A DNA stretch of 64,000 bases, from the NCBI GenBank assembly GCA_037074765.1, contig JBAMDO010000571.1:558001-622000 (forward strand), in the 5' to 3' direction. A model generated the notes under the pieces. It ran no database searches. It was not told the DNA's origin and saw only the letters and a program-made list of their open reading frames with translations. Position 1 is the stretch's first letter; each line of letters begins with the position of its first letter. A program made the translations under genes and the position numbers. Source of the stretch: Mansonella perstans. Lineage: Eukaryota; Nematoda; Chromadorea; Rhabditida; Onchocercidae. Positions 1-11,728 of this stretch are shown one piece after another.

Positions 1-263
1 CTCAAATACTGATCTTTCAAATCATATAAAATTTGCATACTCCTACTTTTATTACGAAGTGGAATAACTAAATATATCACACATTTCAATACATCATACA
101 GACCTGAATTTTGCACGAAGCTTAGGATTTATCTTGTATGCTAAGTCTTGCAAATTATCTTTGAAGTAACTATATTTCTAAACAAAAAGCATGATATGAT
201 ATAAGGAACGTAAGTTTTTGCATTCCATATATGCAAATGACAAAATGAAAGTTACAAAAATAC

Positions 264-1704
264 CTCATCTACAGTGATTTCACATATTTTACATGTGGAC
301 GAGGATGGCGTCGCACTATGAACATTATCATAATGGATCTGCAGACGATATGCAGTAGGGAATAAATGCAGGCATTGCGGACAACGGCAGAATCGATGCA
401 TTTCTCGAGGGCAATTAAGACCACTGCCGTAAGTGAATTCAGTCAAATGTGCCCACAAATGGAACATAAAACTTACATTATTTGAAAGCAGCATTCGGCA
501 ATTTCCAACGGAACACTGAAAATATTTAAATAATCAAATCCAGAATTCAGATAACGAAGAGAAAGTGACATAATGCACTGAATGTTGGACACAGTGATGA
601 AAAAGGATTTGATAGAAATGGATCTTTTAGCTAATCATGCAATTTTTTTTTCGCCATTTCTCTCAGTAGTTCAGTAATTCTGTGCAATGCATTAACTTAT
701 TGCAGTAACATAGTGAGTCATAAATAAATTTCCAGGTTTTATTCGCTACGCAATCTATGGATAAAGATACATGAAATAGAGCTATGTGTTTCTACTTTTG
801 ATAAAATTATAGATTAAAAGTGAAGGAAAAAATAAAAAAAATGAATCTACTCGGAATTTAGCATTGAACTGCTGCGCTTCAAAAGGTGGTGCTTTTGGAT
901 CGTAACTTTCATAGCAGTATGAATCCAAGCTATTTTCTCGACGTGACGATGACAAAGTTATATAACTAGTATTATTTTCCGCGTTCGATGTGGTTCCGTT
1001 TCGGAGTTCTAAAATTGACTGTTTGCTCTGTGAAACCAAAGAAAAAGTTTTCTCATGCATCAGTGTTGCGGGAGCTTCCGAAACATTAACTCCGCAAAAT
1101 TGTGTCGGACGGGAAGCTGTAGAAGATGGTGATATTTTGCTGACTGCAGATCGTTGTACCTGAAAACTCCCTCACTGGTACTTCAAATGAAACCTTCTAT
1201 TTTATTATTAAATGAATTGATAAACTTCATTTCGAAAACGGCCAATGAGCTATGCAAATTATTGTTACCAACTCGATTAATGACTATTTTACTTTCAACT
1301 ATGCAATTCTTTCAGCAAACCTTCCTTGTAATCTATCTGACCGCAAAGTTTTCAAAGTCATTAATTTATATATCATTAATTTACATATACAACAGAAAGT
1401 TAAAACATGCAATAAGATCAATCGTCTAGCGCTACTTTTGAAAAGCCAATATTTGTAGAAAATGTCATTCGGATAGATCTTTTCTAATTCTTCAAATATT
1501 ATTTATTTCAATCCATGATAAAACGGAAGTTTAAGTGTTAACGAAGATCCAAAACCCAACCCTTGGTTGCAGTGCTGAGAAACTGAGAGGTTTGGCATAA
1601 ATAACGGAAGCAGTTGCTCCAACACTTCGTCTTATTGAACAATGCCTATCGGTATCGTCGTCATCGCTATTATCAAGGGTTATTACTTCTGGACATTTCA
1701 TCAT
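264..1704 (-). CDS. C2H2 zinc finger protein, 3' end outside window (partial)
   Basis: Three exons read on the minus strand: 1561-1704, 851-1159 and 264-515, all joined in phase 0 (48, 103 and 84 codons). The first exon starts with two tandem ATG codons directly after a TTGCAG acceptor, so it may be a trans-spliced first exon or an internal exon. It carries an acidic run (SDDDDTD). The middle exon is Ser/Asn-rich. The last visible exon holds a finger C152-X4-C157-X12-H170-X3-H174, a second C196-X2-C199-X12-H212-X4-H217, and a third started by CKIC at 226-229. The final donor (GAG|GTA at 263) leads out of the window, where the third finger should finish. Fingers of this type usually bind DNA or RNA; I cannot name an ortholog. 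The protein-coding call is firm, the N-terminus is less so. Confidence 0.8.
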
Positions 1705-4305
1705 CTGCAAATTATCAAATCAAATACTGCAGTATCAGTATGCAGAGTGAGCTAACGTAACGCTTGGCAAGAAAATAGAAATGAAAAATTACCAATAGCA
1801 ACAAGGAAATGCTCAAAAACGTTCAAATCATGATACCATCATATTTTACTATTTACTAAATTTATTTAACGGTTCATTCAGTACACTGTTAGATCGGATC
1901 CAAACTACTAAACTATCCGAATACTGCCAATTCTACAAAGCAGTGAAATGCTAAGAAATTCTTTTAATTTAACTGAGCAAATTCACGAGAAAAAAAAAGT
2001 GTGCGTCATTATACAGTTCCATACATTAATTGGTGCGTCATTACACCATAAATGGTTCGTAACACTGAGAACCTATTTTCAGATTATCATTCAATTTAAC
2101 TGCTTGCTCACATTATATCATGACACTAAAATAATCGAGTCTGATCGGTTCTCAAAATATATCCGGTGCCTTATATGTTTCATTTCAACTGATCATGATA
2201 GTATCATTGTGATAAGTACTAAACATGATCTTGCATTGTTCTACAGCTTCAATCAGCACTCAAAATGTATCTTTCTTTTCATTCATAGGCTCATCTTTTA
2301 CCTTAAATATAGAAATCTAAAAAAAAAGCCATCATTAATCTCTCTATTGCTGCACTTACTTTTCGGCATAGGCATTCCGAATATCTTAGCAAGTATCCAC
2401 TCTATTCGATGTTTAATACTTATCACGATGATACTGTCATGATCAGCTGAAATGAAATAAATAAAGCACAGGATATATTTTGAAGCTTTTTTTTCTAGAA
2501 TTTCTATATCAACACAGAAAGGCGGTGACTTTCTTATCTATTAAATCATCAATCAGTACGATCAACAACTAAATCGATTAGGAATCCAAGTTTACCAGTG
2601 TTTACACTTTTCACTTCTTCCTCTGTTAATCAGCAAATAAAATGATCTCCTCTGATGAAATTTTGTTTGATTCAGTAATTCACAAATAATTTTACTTATC
2701 AAAGCTGCAAATGTTTTTAAGCAATAACATTGCAAGAAAATTGCAGTCCATAACAAATCCACTATTAAGTTAGTTGACAAAAAAAAAACCTGAAAAAAAT
2801 GATTCATGATCATAATTAAGCTCAAATATTTTACTATTTTATATCTGCCCTATTTTATTTGCAATAAATCAAAATTAAATTACAACAAGAGAAATGAAAC
2901 TAACTCAAGCAATTGTTTGATAATTCAATGAGACAAGAATGATGATGATTCCAACAACGATTCCAATGGATCAATCGGACTGCTGTCACATTTCCAATTA
3001 TACAAGTCTTCATATCAAATTGCTCATCGTTATGGAATAGTTTGTTTGCAGATAAAATAAAATTACTGAAAAATATGCAAAATTAAATTATTTCTCCTAT
3101 GTAATTCATTTTTCTCATAACAATCGTGATCAATTAACAATAAAATACCAAAGTTATTCCAATTCACCAATAGTACTTCGAAGAATTATCACAGAATTGT
3201 CTTTTGATCCAACGATAGAATAGAAATAAGCTTGAAAAAAATAATAAATATGAAGCACGTTGATGCAATTAAGCTCAGCGTATATTCGAGCTTTACGTAA
3301 AATCTCTTTAGAAGGAATTATTGAAATGACGTATATTCGAGCTTTACGTAAAATCTCTTTGAAAGGAATTATTGAAATGATACATTATAAAAAATTACGT
3401 TCTTCGATTGGTCTTAATTTCATTCTAAACTTTTTCAATAGATTATTTCTACTTCTTTTAATTACAGTAAGGAAAAATTCAAATTAACATTTTGTCTATA
3501 CAAATGTGCTTTTCACTAAGCATTATTAATTGGATTCTCTTCAAATATGATTCGATAAGTTTTGTCCTTAAACACTCGTATAGTGAATACATTGCGCTAT
3601 TATCCTCATTATTAACCATTATTTCTGTTCTCAAATAAGACATACCTAATCAAATCACCGTACCAGCAATGACCTCCTATCCACATATATCATTATTTCC
3701 TCACCGTGACCTCCCAATGACCTCTCACCATATCCACATATATCATTTTTTCTTTGTAGTACCCATCCATTTGTCCAGAATGTGGTCAAGATGATCAAAC
3801 TTTATTCCGACCATAATGTCAAAGTGATGATATGAAACAACCTGGACTGTAAATGGTCATTTGGTCATTTTGATGTTATGCTGATGAATTGATGATGGAA
3901 GTTGTATTCCATCTGAAATGACCAATTGGCTTGTTACACTTTAGTTATTTGACACTTTTCACATTTACATGGCCATCAAATTTTGATTAATTATAGTGTT
4001 ATGATGAGAAATTGTTTTCAGGATAAGATTGTTTTTACAAATAGGATGATGAATAGCACGTTCCAGGTTATTCATTTTATTTTGTGATGCTCGAAAACAC
4101 AATAGATATGTTTATTATATTATCTCTAATCTTACATGATAACAGCAAGGCACTATTATATCCTACAAGTTACATGAAACAGTAACTCTTTACTTTATTC
4201 TTATAAAAATTAATTTATTCAAAAAAACTTTTCAATTATTTTGACATTTAAACTTTCTAGCAATTAACTCTATGTTCAGTCGTAACGTAATAGCTTGGCT
4301 GTTTT
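1705..4305. other. Intergenic stretch, no supported gene
   Basis: AT-rich spacer between two minus-strand genes. Longer open frames (for example 1948-2442 on plus) have the composition expected by chance and show no domain or splice pattern. A 51-bp tandem duplication lies at 3279-3380, and short direct repeats containing CCACATATATCATT occur near 3679-3747. Confidence 0.6.
3279..3380. repeat. Two-copy tandem duplication, 51-bp unit
   Basis: Positions 3279-3329 and 3330-3380 repeat the same 51 bases with two substitutions in the middle of the unit. 51 is a multiple of three, so the frame running across it shows a repeated 17-residue peptide, but nothing else supports coding. Confidence 0.85.
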
Positions 4306-6241
4306 TCATATCCTTAGTAAAACAGTGAAACATATGAATAACAACACCATACTGTAATTTGAATTGCTAGTAGTATCCGATGAACCATTACATTTATCTC
4401 CATAACAACTACACAATTGTACATCACCAAATACCGGATGAAGTTGTCTAGGATCCAAATTATATAAATGAGCACGAGGCAAACTTCGACATTGGCTTAC
4501 CTAAACAGAAAACAGTTATTTCAGCATTTTTCTTCCTAACTTTGTAAAAAAAATTTGCTCATAAATTTCTCATAATGATTAAAATGCAGATATTACCGTT
4601 TGGAAGCGATACGTCCTTATTGCGGTTTCATTGAAACCATTCCTTAACACTCGATCCATGCAACCACGGATATATTTAAAACCGATGAATACACCTATAA
4701 ATAGTACTGATACTTGGAAAGCAAAGTAACGTGAAAAGCTGCTAAAGTAAGTATTTATTTCTGGTCTCCACCAATATTACATGATTTCTAACCATGTATT
4801 CAAAATGGATCATGATCTTTTAACAAAATTTAGATCATTTTTTTTGTAATAAATAACGAAAAAGAAACAAATTATGTTTGATATTTCTTTCTGATTGATT
4901 TCTATATAAAAGTTCATAATTGTATAATAATTAACATATGCATGCTTGATATGCAATACTCAACATATCAACAATGTCACTTGTCGAAATATCTGAGTTA
5001 AGTTTACTTATATTTGGTTACGCTTGGTTAATCTCTCTCTACATTAGCTTAGATATCAGCATAATCTAAGTTGAACTGTGAATTTGTTATAATCAATTCA
5101 GTGATCAACAATTAATTGCAACAAACCAGCTTCAACATCAGGTTCGAGTAAATTAACACACATTGTTGAACAAATTACAGTAGGGATGTAGTTTGAAAGT
5201 TGTGGCTCATTACATCGATTTGTAAACATCTGAATATATTGCTTATTTCAAGTTAAGATATGGAAGAAAAATTAATATGAAAATAAAATTTTTTAAATTT
5301 CTTCACATTTAAGTATTCTATAAATTCCGTTCATTATTTTAAGTACCGTCTTTTTTCCCATAATTTAAAAAAAAATTTAGAAAAAGAGCCTTTGACGGAC
5401 AAATCCATTTTTTGCTGCCTGCAATAGATCATGCTTAATATATTTATTGTTACATGAACAGGCATTAGTTTTAAGACTAGTTGAACCTTTAATTAACACT
5501 CAATTAAATAAAGACGCTAAAATAAGATATTTTAATTTAGAATTCATATTTGGGAGTATTCACTTCTAAGTTTAAGAACACAAATTTGCTCGAAAAGTTT
5601 TAATCTAGCATATCAAAACTTTTAAAATTTTTATAGCATTATCAATCAAAAACCTTAGGTGCCGTATAAATGTGTTGTAAATGTTCCCAGCGTTCTTGAT
5701 AGCTCAGTGACATACAGGAAAAGCATTCGAATCGACGGGGTATAGTATCTGAAAATAGATACGGATAAGATTTTTTATCACTGTGACAGCAATTCAATTA
5801 TTAAAATTACTGATTGACATCATTTCTGATTTCAGCGATAAAATGAAATAATGTCCCAAAATATTCATCCCATTGAACTAAATTAACTTACAAGTTTACA
5901 CTAAAAGTTGCAAATTATACTCAAATATACTTGATTTTTGCATGAATCTCTCGAATTTTTGCAATAAGGCATTTTAACGCATGAAAAACTATTTCTTTTC
6001 TGTTTGAAAAGCAGTAAAATTCTTCAGTCCCTTTCAAAATATCTCTGTGTTTATTGATGGACAATGAAAAGAGATTTGCAAATAGACTAATGAAGTACAC
6101 AAGTGTAAATGTTGTACATGAAGTGAAGGAAACGAAAATACCGATTTCCGTCAGTTCGGCGAATTCTTCAGTAGCGCGCAAGTATGAAACATAGATAAAA
6201 ATAACCACTGTCAGTGTCATCAAACTACCTACAGTTTTCAT
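4306..6241 (-). CDS. ODR-2/HOT-like Ly6-domain secreted protein, probably GPI-anchored
   Basis: Five exons on the minus strand: 6142-6241, 5654-5748, 5127-5229, 4597-4694 and 4306-4500; phases agree throughout and give 196 residues. Residues 1-30 form a signal peptide (start MKTVGSLMTL; an in-frame ATG at 6259 would add six residues). The mature part has a Ly6-type cysteine pattern: CFSC near the start, then RCN, ICSTMC with EPDVEAG, IRGCMDRVL, QCRSLPR, and CSCYGDKCNG at the end. A hydrophobic tail (SMVLLFICFTVLLRI) follows, as expected for a GPI signal. From what is known of nematode ODR-2 and its HOT paralogs, these are neuronal surface Ly6 proteins, ODR-2 being needed for olfaction. The family match is from remembered motif layout, so which paralog this is stays open. 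Confidence 0.82.
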
Positions 6242-6259
6242 TCCGACATTGTCGTTCAC

Positions 6260-7171
6260 TTAGTTCATCAATTGCTTTTTTCTCATTTATTTCCCGAGTT
6301 TCAGCAGAGTTTTATATCTGTGATGATACACGATTTGTTCCTTCATATTCATAAATATTGACGAAAAGTATTATGTAATAAACTCATAGCTCCAAAAAAG
6401 AAAAGCTGTGATTTGATTTTTTTTGCAGAAAATGAATTTGGCAAGTTGACAATAATAAATGATAATAAATGAAATGAATGACAGAAGTTACTTGTGATTT
6501 AGTCCTTTTAAATCCGACCGCTTTACCGCGGCTCAGCAATACTTCAAAACAAATATAAAAGCATTTCAAATACTTAATGCACTTCGATATGTAACATAGA
6601 ATTTAACAATCAACATTATTCGTTTTCAAAAGACTGTTGACATTAATGGCGATTAAAAGGCATAACTTATTAAGAGAAAATACATAATTAATTAAAATAT
6701 AGGTGTGCGCTTCGCAACAATGTTGAATTCTATAAAATAGTGGAAGTTATACGAACTGCCGATTGCAAGCAATTGATTGAGGGGGTATTAGGACTAATAT
6801 CGAAATTTATTGCTGAAATATACAATTGTGAATATATCAAAATACTGTCCTATTTGAATTTGAGTATTGAGCCAGTAGTAGTTGACTAAAAAAGTCATGC
6901 ACGTAACAATAATGGGTTGATTGTCTATTTTAGCTTATTAAAAAATTCCGGACATTCACTTACATCTATTTTTATGTTTATTTCCTTCACCCGTTTTATA
7001 TGATTTAGAGAAATAAGTGGCTTTCTAAGTATTACTAACAAAAAAAAATCATCGTCCTTCAAAATTAACACTTAATTATCCGGCAAGAATACAACAACAT
7101 CTTGTATATCTAGATTTTCAAGCTATGAAAAATCGCAAAGTAGAACACATTCACAATGGACAAGCAAATGT
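6260..7171. other. Spacer upstream of the Ly6 gene
   Basis: About 0.9 kb of AT-rich DNA between the Ly6 gene start and the left arm of the inverted repeat. It should hold the Ly6 promoter, but I recognise no defined element or gene. Confidence 0.5.
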
Positions 7172-8368
7172 AAGGCAAGCAAATGAACTGACTGGAAAAT
7201 TCTGTGAGAAATGGAAAACATAGCTGTCGTAATTTTACCACATGTGTTATAAACCAGACCAGTAAATTAAAAGATATAGTTGCTAAACAGCACAAATTTG
7301 AGAACTGAATATATGCTTGCAAGCAAAAATTTAAAAAATACTTTTTTAAGAGTTATCGATATGCCAATAATTATAATTTGTTGTTGTAAGAAAATGTCAT
7401 ACTCCCATGAGTGCATTGTATTATTTTCTCTGAAAAGTTAGATGCAAAATTCTATTATTTTCGAGATCTCCCTAAATCGAAATTGTTTAAATGTAATGGG
7501 CGGCATCCAAACTTTTCGGAATAAGCTGGCGAATTTCATTTTACATTACACTTGTTGTATTGAATTACGCAAAATTTGTGCAATTATAAAAATAGAAAAA
7601 AATTTGCTTCTTAATGTTCATTTTGATGTGACACGCTACTGAACAACTTTGTTTTCAGCCTTTTTGTTTATTGACTTCGCAGGGAAAAGTTTGATTGCTT
7701 GCAAAATTTTGCTTTTAATTTTACTTCTCAAACATTTCTTTTTTTGAAAATTTTTTTCAAAATGCTAAACAACAAATAGGCATTATTCATTTTCACTCAG
7801 AAATAATCATACTGAGAACGTATAATTAAAAAAAGAGCAGTTCAATTTCAAAATAGCCTAATTCATCGAATACGTCAAAAAGAAGTTCTTGTTTGTCATC
7901 TCTTATTCATAATAACAGAAGGGTTCACTGTTGTACTGCTTCGGAAAATCTATTTTCCATCTCATCACATCACCGCATTTAAACTTAATCAGTCAAACAA
8001 ATTGCCAAATAATCAACACTTAAAAGTCCAAAATGACTCCATTTCTGACGAATTGTTATAATTGATTTTAAGCATTTTAATGCTTCTTACAAAATTTTAA
8101 ACCAGATGAAATTAATAGATGTGCAAAAGACTTCCCAAAACATAATTTCTGGCTGCAAAATTAATTTCAAACAGGTGAAATACTTTTTCGTTTATCTTGA
8201 GCAAAGACAAGTAAATAGCAAGCAGAGAATTGTCTGAAAAATCAAATTTGAGCAGGCTACTGTTAGCTAATTTTTCATCAATTATTGAACAGGAGTGTTT
8301 CACCTGCTCCTTTCAATAAAACTGAATTTGGAATAAGGGAGACGTCCTGAGCAAATGTCTTTTCAACT
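7172..8368 (+). repeat. Left arm of a large inverted repeat
   Basis: This arm of about 1.2 kb is matched, in reverse complement, by 9026-10217 with only scattered substitutions and small indels (about 93-95 percent identity by eye). Anchors: the open frame at 7442-7642 is mirrored by 9749-9949 with two amino-acid differences, and the segment at 8112-8368 is mirrored by 9026-9285. Homology stops sharply at both edges. The short open frames inside have no coding features and look like chance. Confidence 0.92.
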
Positions 8369-9025
8369 TATATAAAACTATTGAATCATAATTCATTGCT
8401 TTATATATCTTGCGCGCATAGACATAAGACTCAAATATTTAATTCACTGCAACATTTGTTAAATTGCAATTGTTTACTGACAACAAAAAAATCTTTCAAG
8501 CATCAAAAAGATTGACATTTCTATAATTTTTTTTAAAAACGCAAGTCAGCTAACCATCACTTTACTACCAAACCTTATTCTAGAATTTTCAGAACTATCG
8601 TCTTTTTGAAGGAGAAAGGAGAGGAACGATAGAGGAGATTGTCATATCTGTTAGCTTTCTCTATACATATATCAGCTATCATATTTGACGGACTTTACAC
8701 AAAATTTTGTTAAAACTTCCGCCTCTAAAAAATTTGAAAAATTACGACACGTTTAACTCATCACTTTCTCCACTTTTTAACCAACTTACTTTTGTCTTAT
8801 TAAGTACCCATTCTTATCCTATTGAGATTTAGAACTTTCCAAATTCAAGATCAATTCTGAATTCATTAAGTTTGCTGAGATCCCATGTCTTGCAAAAGAA
8901 ATGAAGGGAACAATGCTCTATTTGTAGTAGAAAATGTTTCATAACTGTTGCAATCTTATCATAACAAATTTCACTCTTGACATCAAAGTTGTTTAGGTAA
9001 ATCTGTTGCGGTTTATCACACGCTT
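8369..9025. other. Spacer between the inverted repeat arms
   Basis: Unique sequence of about 0.66 kb that does not match itself in reverse complement. No gene, splice pattern or transposase-like frame is visible. Confidence 0.7.
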
Positions 9026-10217
9026 GAAAAGACATTTGCTCAGGACATCTCCCCTATTCCAAATTCAGTTTTATTGAAAGGAGGAGGTGAAACACTCCTG
9101 TTCAATAATTCATGAAAAATTAGCTAACAGTAGCCTGCTCAAATTTGATTTTTCAGACAATTCTCTGCTTGCTATTTACTTGTCTTTGCTCAAGATGAAC
9201 TAACGAAAAAGTATTTCACCTGTTTGAAATTAATTTTGCAGCCAGAAATTATGTTTTGGGAAGTCTTTTGCACATCTATTAACTTCATCTGGTTTAAAAT
9301 TTTATAAGAAGCATTAAAATGCTTAAAATCAATTATAACAATTCGTCAGAAATGGAGTCATTTTGGACTCTTAAGTGTTGATTATTTGGCAATTTGTTTG
9401 ACTGATTAAGTTTAAATGCGGTGATGTGATGAGATGGAAAATAGATTTTCCGAAGCAGTACAACAGTGAAACCTTCTGTTATTATGAATAAGAGATGACA
9501 AACAAGAACTTCTTTTTGACGTATTCGATGAATTTAAGCTATTTTGAAATTGAACTGCTCTTTTTTTAATTATACTCAGTATGATTATTTCTGAGTGAAA
9601 ATGAATAATGTCTATTTGTTGTTTAGCATTTTGAAAAAAATTTTCAAAGAAAGAAATGTTTGAGAAGTAAAATTAAAAGCAAAATTTTACAAGCAATCAA
9701 ACTTTTCCCTGCGAAGTCAATAAACAAAAAGGCTGAAAACAAAGTTGTTCAGTAGCGTGTCACATCAAAATGAACATTAAGAAGCAAATTTTTTTCCATT
9801 TTTATAATTGCACAAATTTTGCGTAATTCAATGCAACAAGTGTAATGTAAAATGAAATTCGCCAGCTTATTCCGAAAAGTTTGGATGCCGTCCATTACAT
9901 TTAAACAATTTCGATTTAGGGAGATCTCGAAAATAATAGAATTTTGCATCTAACTTTTCAGAGAAAATAATACAATGCACTCATGGGAGTATGATGTTTT
10001 CTTACAACAGCGAATTCTAATTATTGGCATATCGATAACTCTTAAAAAGTATTTTTTAGATTTTTGCTTGCAAGCATATATTCAGTTCTCAAATTTGTGC
10101 CGTTTAACAACTATATCTTTTAATTCACTAATCTGGTTTTAACACATCTAGTAAAATTACGACAGCTATGTTTTCCATTTCTCACAAAATTTTCCAGTCA
10201 GTTCATTTGTTTGTCTT
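9026..10217 (-). repeat. Right arm of a large inverted repeat
   Basis: Reverse complement of 7172-8368. Outer edge at about 10217, where the shared GTCAGTTCATTTGTTTG stretch ends; inner edge at about 9026. I see no clear target-site duplication outside the arms. Confidence 0.92.
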
Positions 10218-11113
10218 GTACCTTATTAATGAAACTGTTTATCTACAGTAAGTTTACAAAATTTCTAGACGAATATAGATAATACAAATTTAGGCTTTTC
10301 GAAACTGAAATATAGCGAACAGATATGGTCAAGAATACTGGATAGATTTTTAGTCATTCCAAAAAACAACTAGTTAGACTTGGAATCACTGGAAAGTAAA
10401 TAGCCACTAAACATAATATAGCTTTACTATATGTATATGTTCGAATGAATGGATTAAAACTTCAAAACTGTCAATTGCTTAAATCATTCTGGACCATTAA
10501 AATTATAATTATTGCTTGGTGTAGTAAGCTAGGTTTTCTGAACGAATAATTTAAACTTAAAAGAAGGACGATACAATACAATGAGAAAAGGAAATTGGCA
10601 TTTTAAATCAGATCAGTGACAAAATATCGAAATATGAAATTGTTAAAAAGTATGTACAGTTCAATTTTCTTCGCATTATGTTTTTTCTCATCTTTTTAAA
10701 GTACTGAAATAATTCAGTGTCATGATACTCAATTATTTGAATTCAGTCAAAAAATGACATAACAAAGTGATCTTGAGAAAAACGGCCAGTAAAATTTCAT
10801 TGGAGAAGTGAAAACAAGTTTGAAATGAATGGATTTTGCACTGAGTACAAATCAAAGTGCAAATGAAATTGTATATTGAGACGGTCAGGCTAGCAATAGT
10901 TGTAAATTGTAGTAAAAAAATTATTAGAAAAATGGAGAAAATTGTTAGCTTTAATTAAATTTCTTACTAAAACATCAGAAAAGGAAAAGAAAAAAAGGTG
11001 ATTCTTTAATTCATCAGATATGAAAGAGAAAGTATCATTTAATCATTTAAGGTAATGAACAAACATCATGTCACTTGAAACATTCAATAATAGCATTTCA
11101 AATTTCACGAATT
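10218..11113. other. Spacer, nothing recognised
   Basis: AT-rich sequence between the inverted repeat and the 3' end of the small membrane protein gene. No coding exon, RNA gene or repeat could be supported. Confidence 0.5.
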
Positions 11114-11728
11114 TTAAGGAAGTGCACTATACAAATTAACTTTTTGCAATAATAACAAGAAACATAGAGATGGAATAACAAAAGTTGTGAACAAAGCTAC
11201 TTCTGAGTCACTTAAATATGTCATTGCAGGACGAGTTTCCAACACTTTCAGTAAGAAGTAACATATTTTCAGAACTTTCGCTGATTTTTCATCAAGTGAG
11301 ATATTCAAAGGATATCCTATATAAACAACAAAGAGTTCTTAGAGTTACACTGGAAAACAAAATTGTTCAATAGTTAAGTTTTCTGGACGTTCGTTACCAT
11401 TTAATTTAAAAAACTCATTGTGCAGCTCCGATAACATCTTTTCTCGATAGCATTTTGTATGATAAGCTTTTGTCACAAAATTTATAATTAAGAGATGTTC
11501 TAAAAGACTAAAGGACTTACTGTAAATTCTGAATTTCGAATAAGTTGCAGCGCTCCATGCTGTGCGTACAAATTCTGTTCTTTGGATGCTGTTCTCAGCG
11601 AATCCATCGAAAATTTGCATTTTATTTGGTGGTTGTGCCTGTTGTGCACTACTCGAATTGTAGGAGGTGCACCACACCAGTGTTACTGATAAGGTGACAC
11701 TTGACGACCGCATTTCATTGCATTTCAC
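11114..11728 (-). CDS. Unrecognised small secreted or membrane-anchored protein
   Basis: Proposed exons on minus: 11521-11728, 11398-11466 and 11114-11316, giving 159 residues with consistent phases (donors GTAAGT and GTAACG, acceptors ending AAAAG and TATATAG; introns of 54 and 81 bases). The N-terminus has a weak signal-like segment (VTLSVTLVW) after a polar start; a second ATG five codons later is an alternative start. The body contains paired cysteines, a possible N-glycosylation site (NIS), and the C-terminus carries a hydrophobic run (FTTFVIPSLCFLLLL) suiting a membrane anchor. I recognise no family. The first intron's AAAAG acceptor is poor, and reading straight through both introns would also stay open for a while, so the gene model needs transcript support. 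Confidence 0.5.

Noticed and set aside
1948..2442. 164-codon open frame on plus
   Set aside because: Longest simple ORF in the spacer but low-complexity, no domain, no plausible splice partners and no conserved motif.
5135..5150. GGTTCGAGT motif resembling a tRNA T-loop
   Set aside because: It lies next to a coding exon of the Ly6 gene and no acceptor or anticodon stem can be formed around it.
7442..7642. Matching 66-codon ORFs in both arms (also 9749-9949) as duplicated genes
   Set aside because: The similarity comes from the inverted repeat; neither frame shows coding composition, and the rest of the arms match equally well outside the frame.
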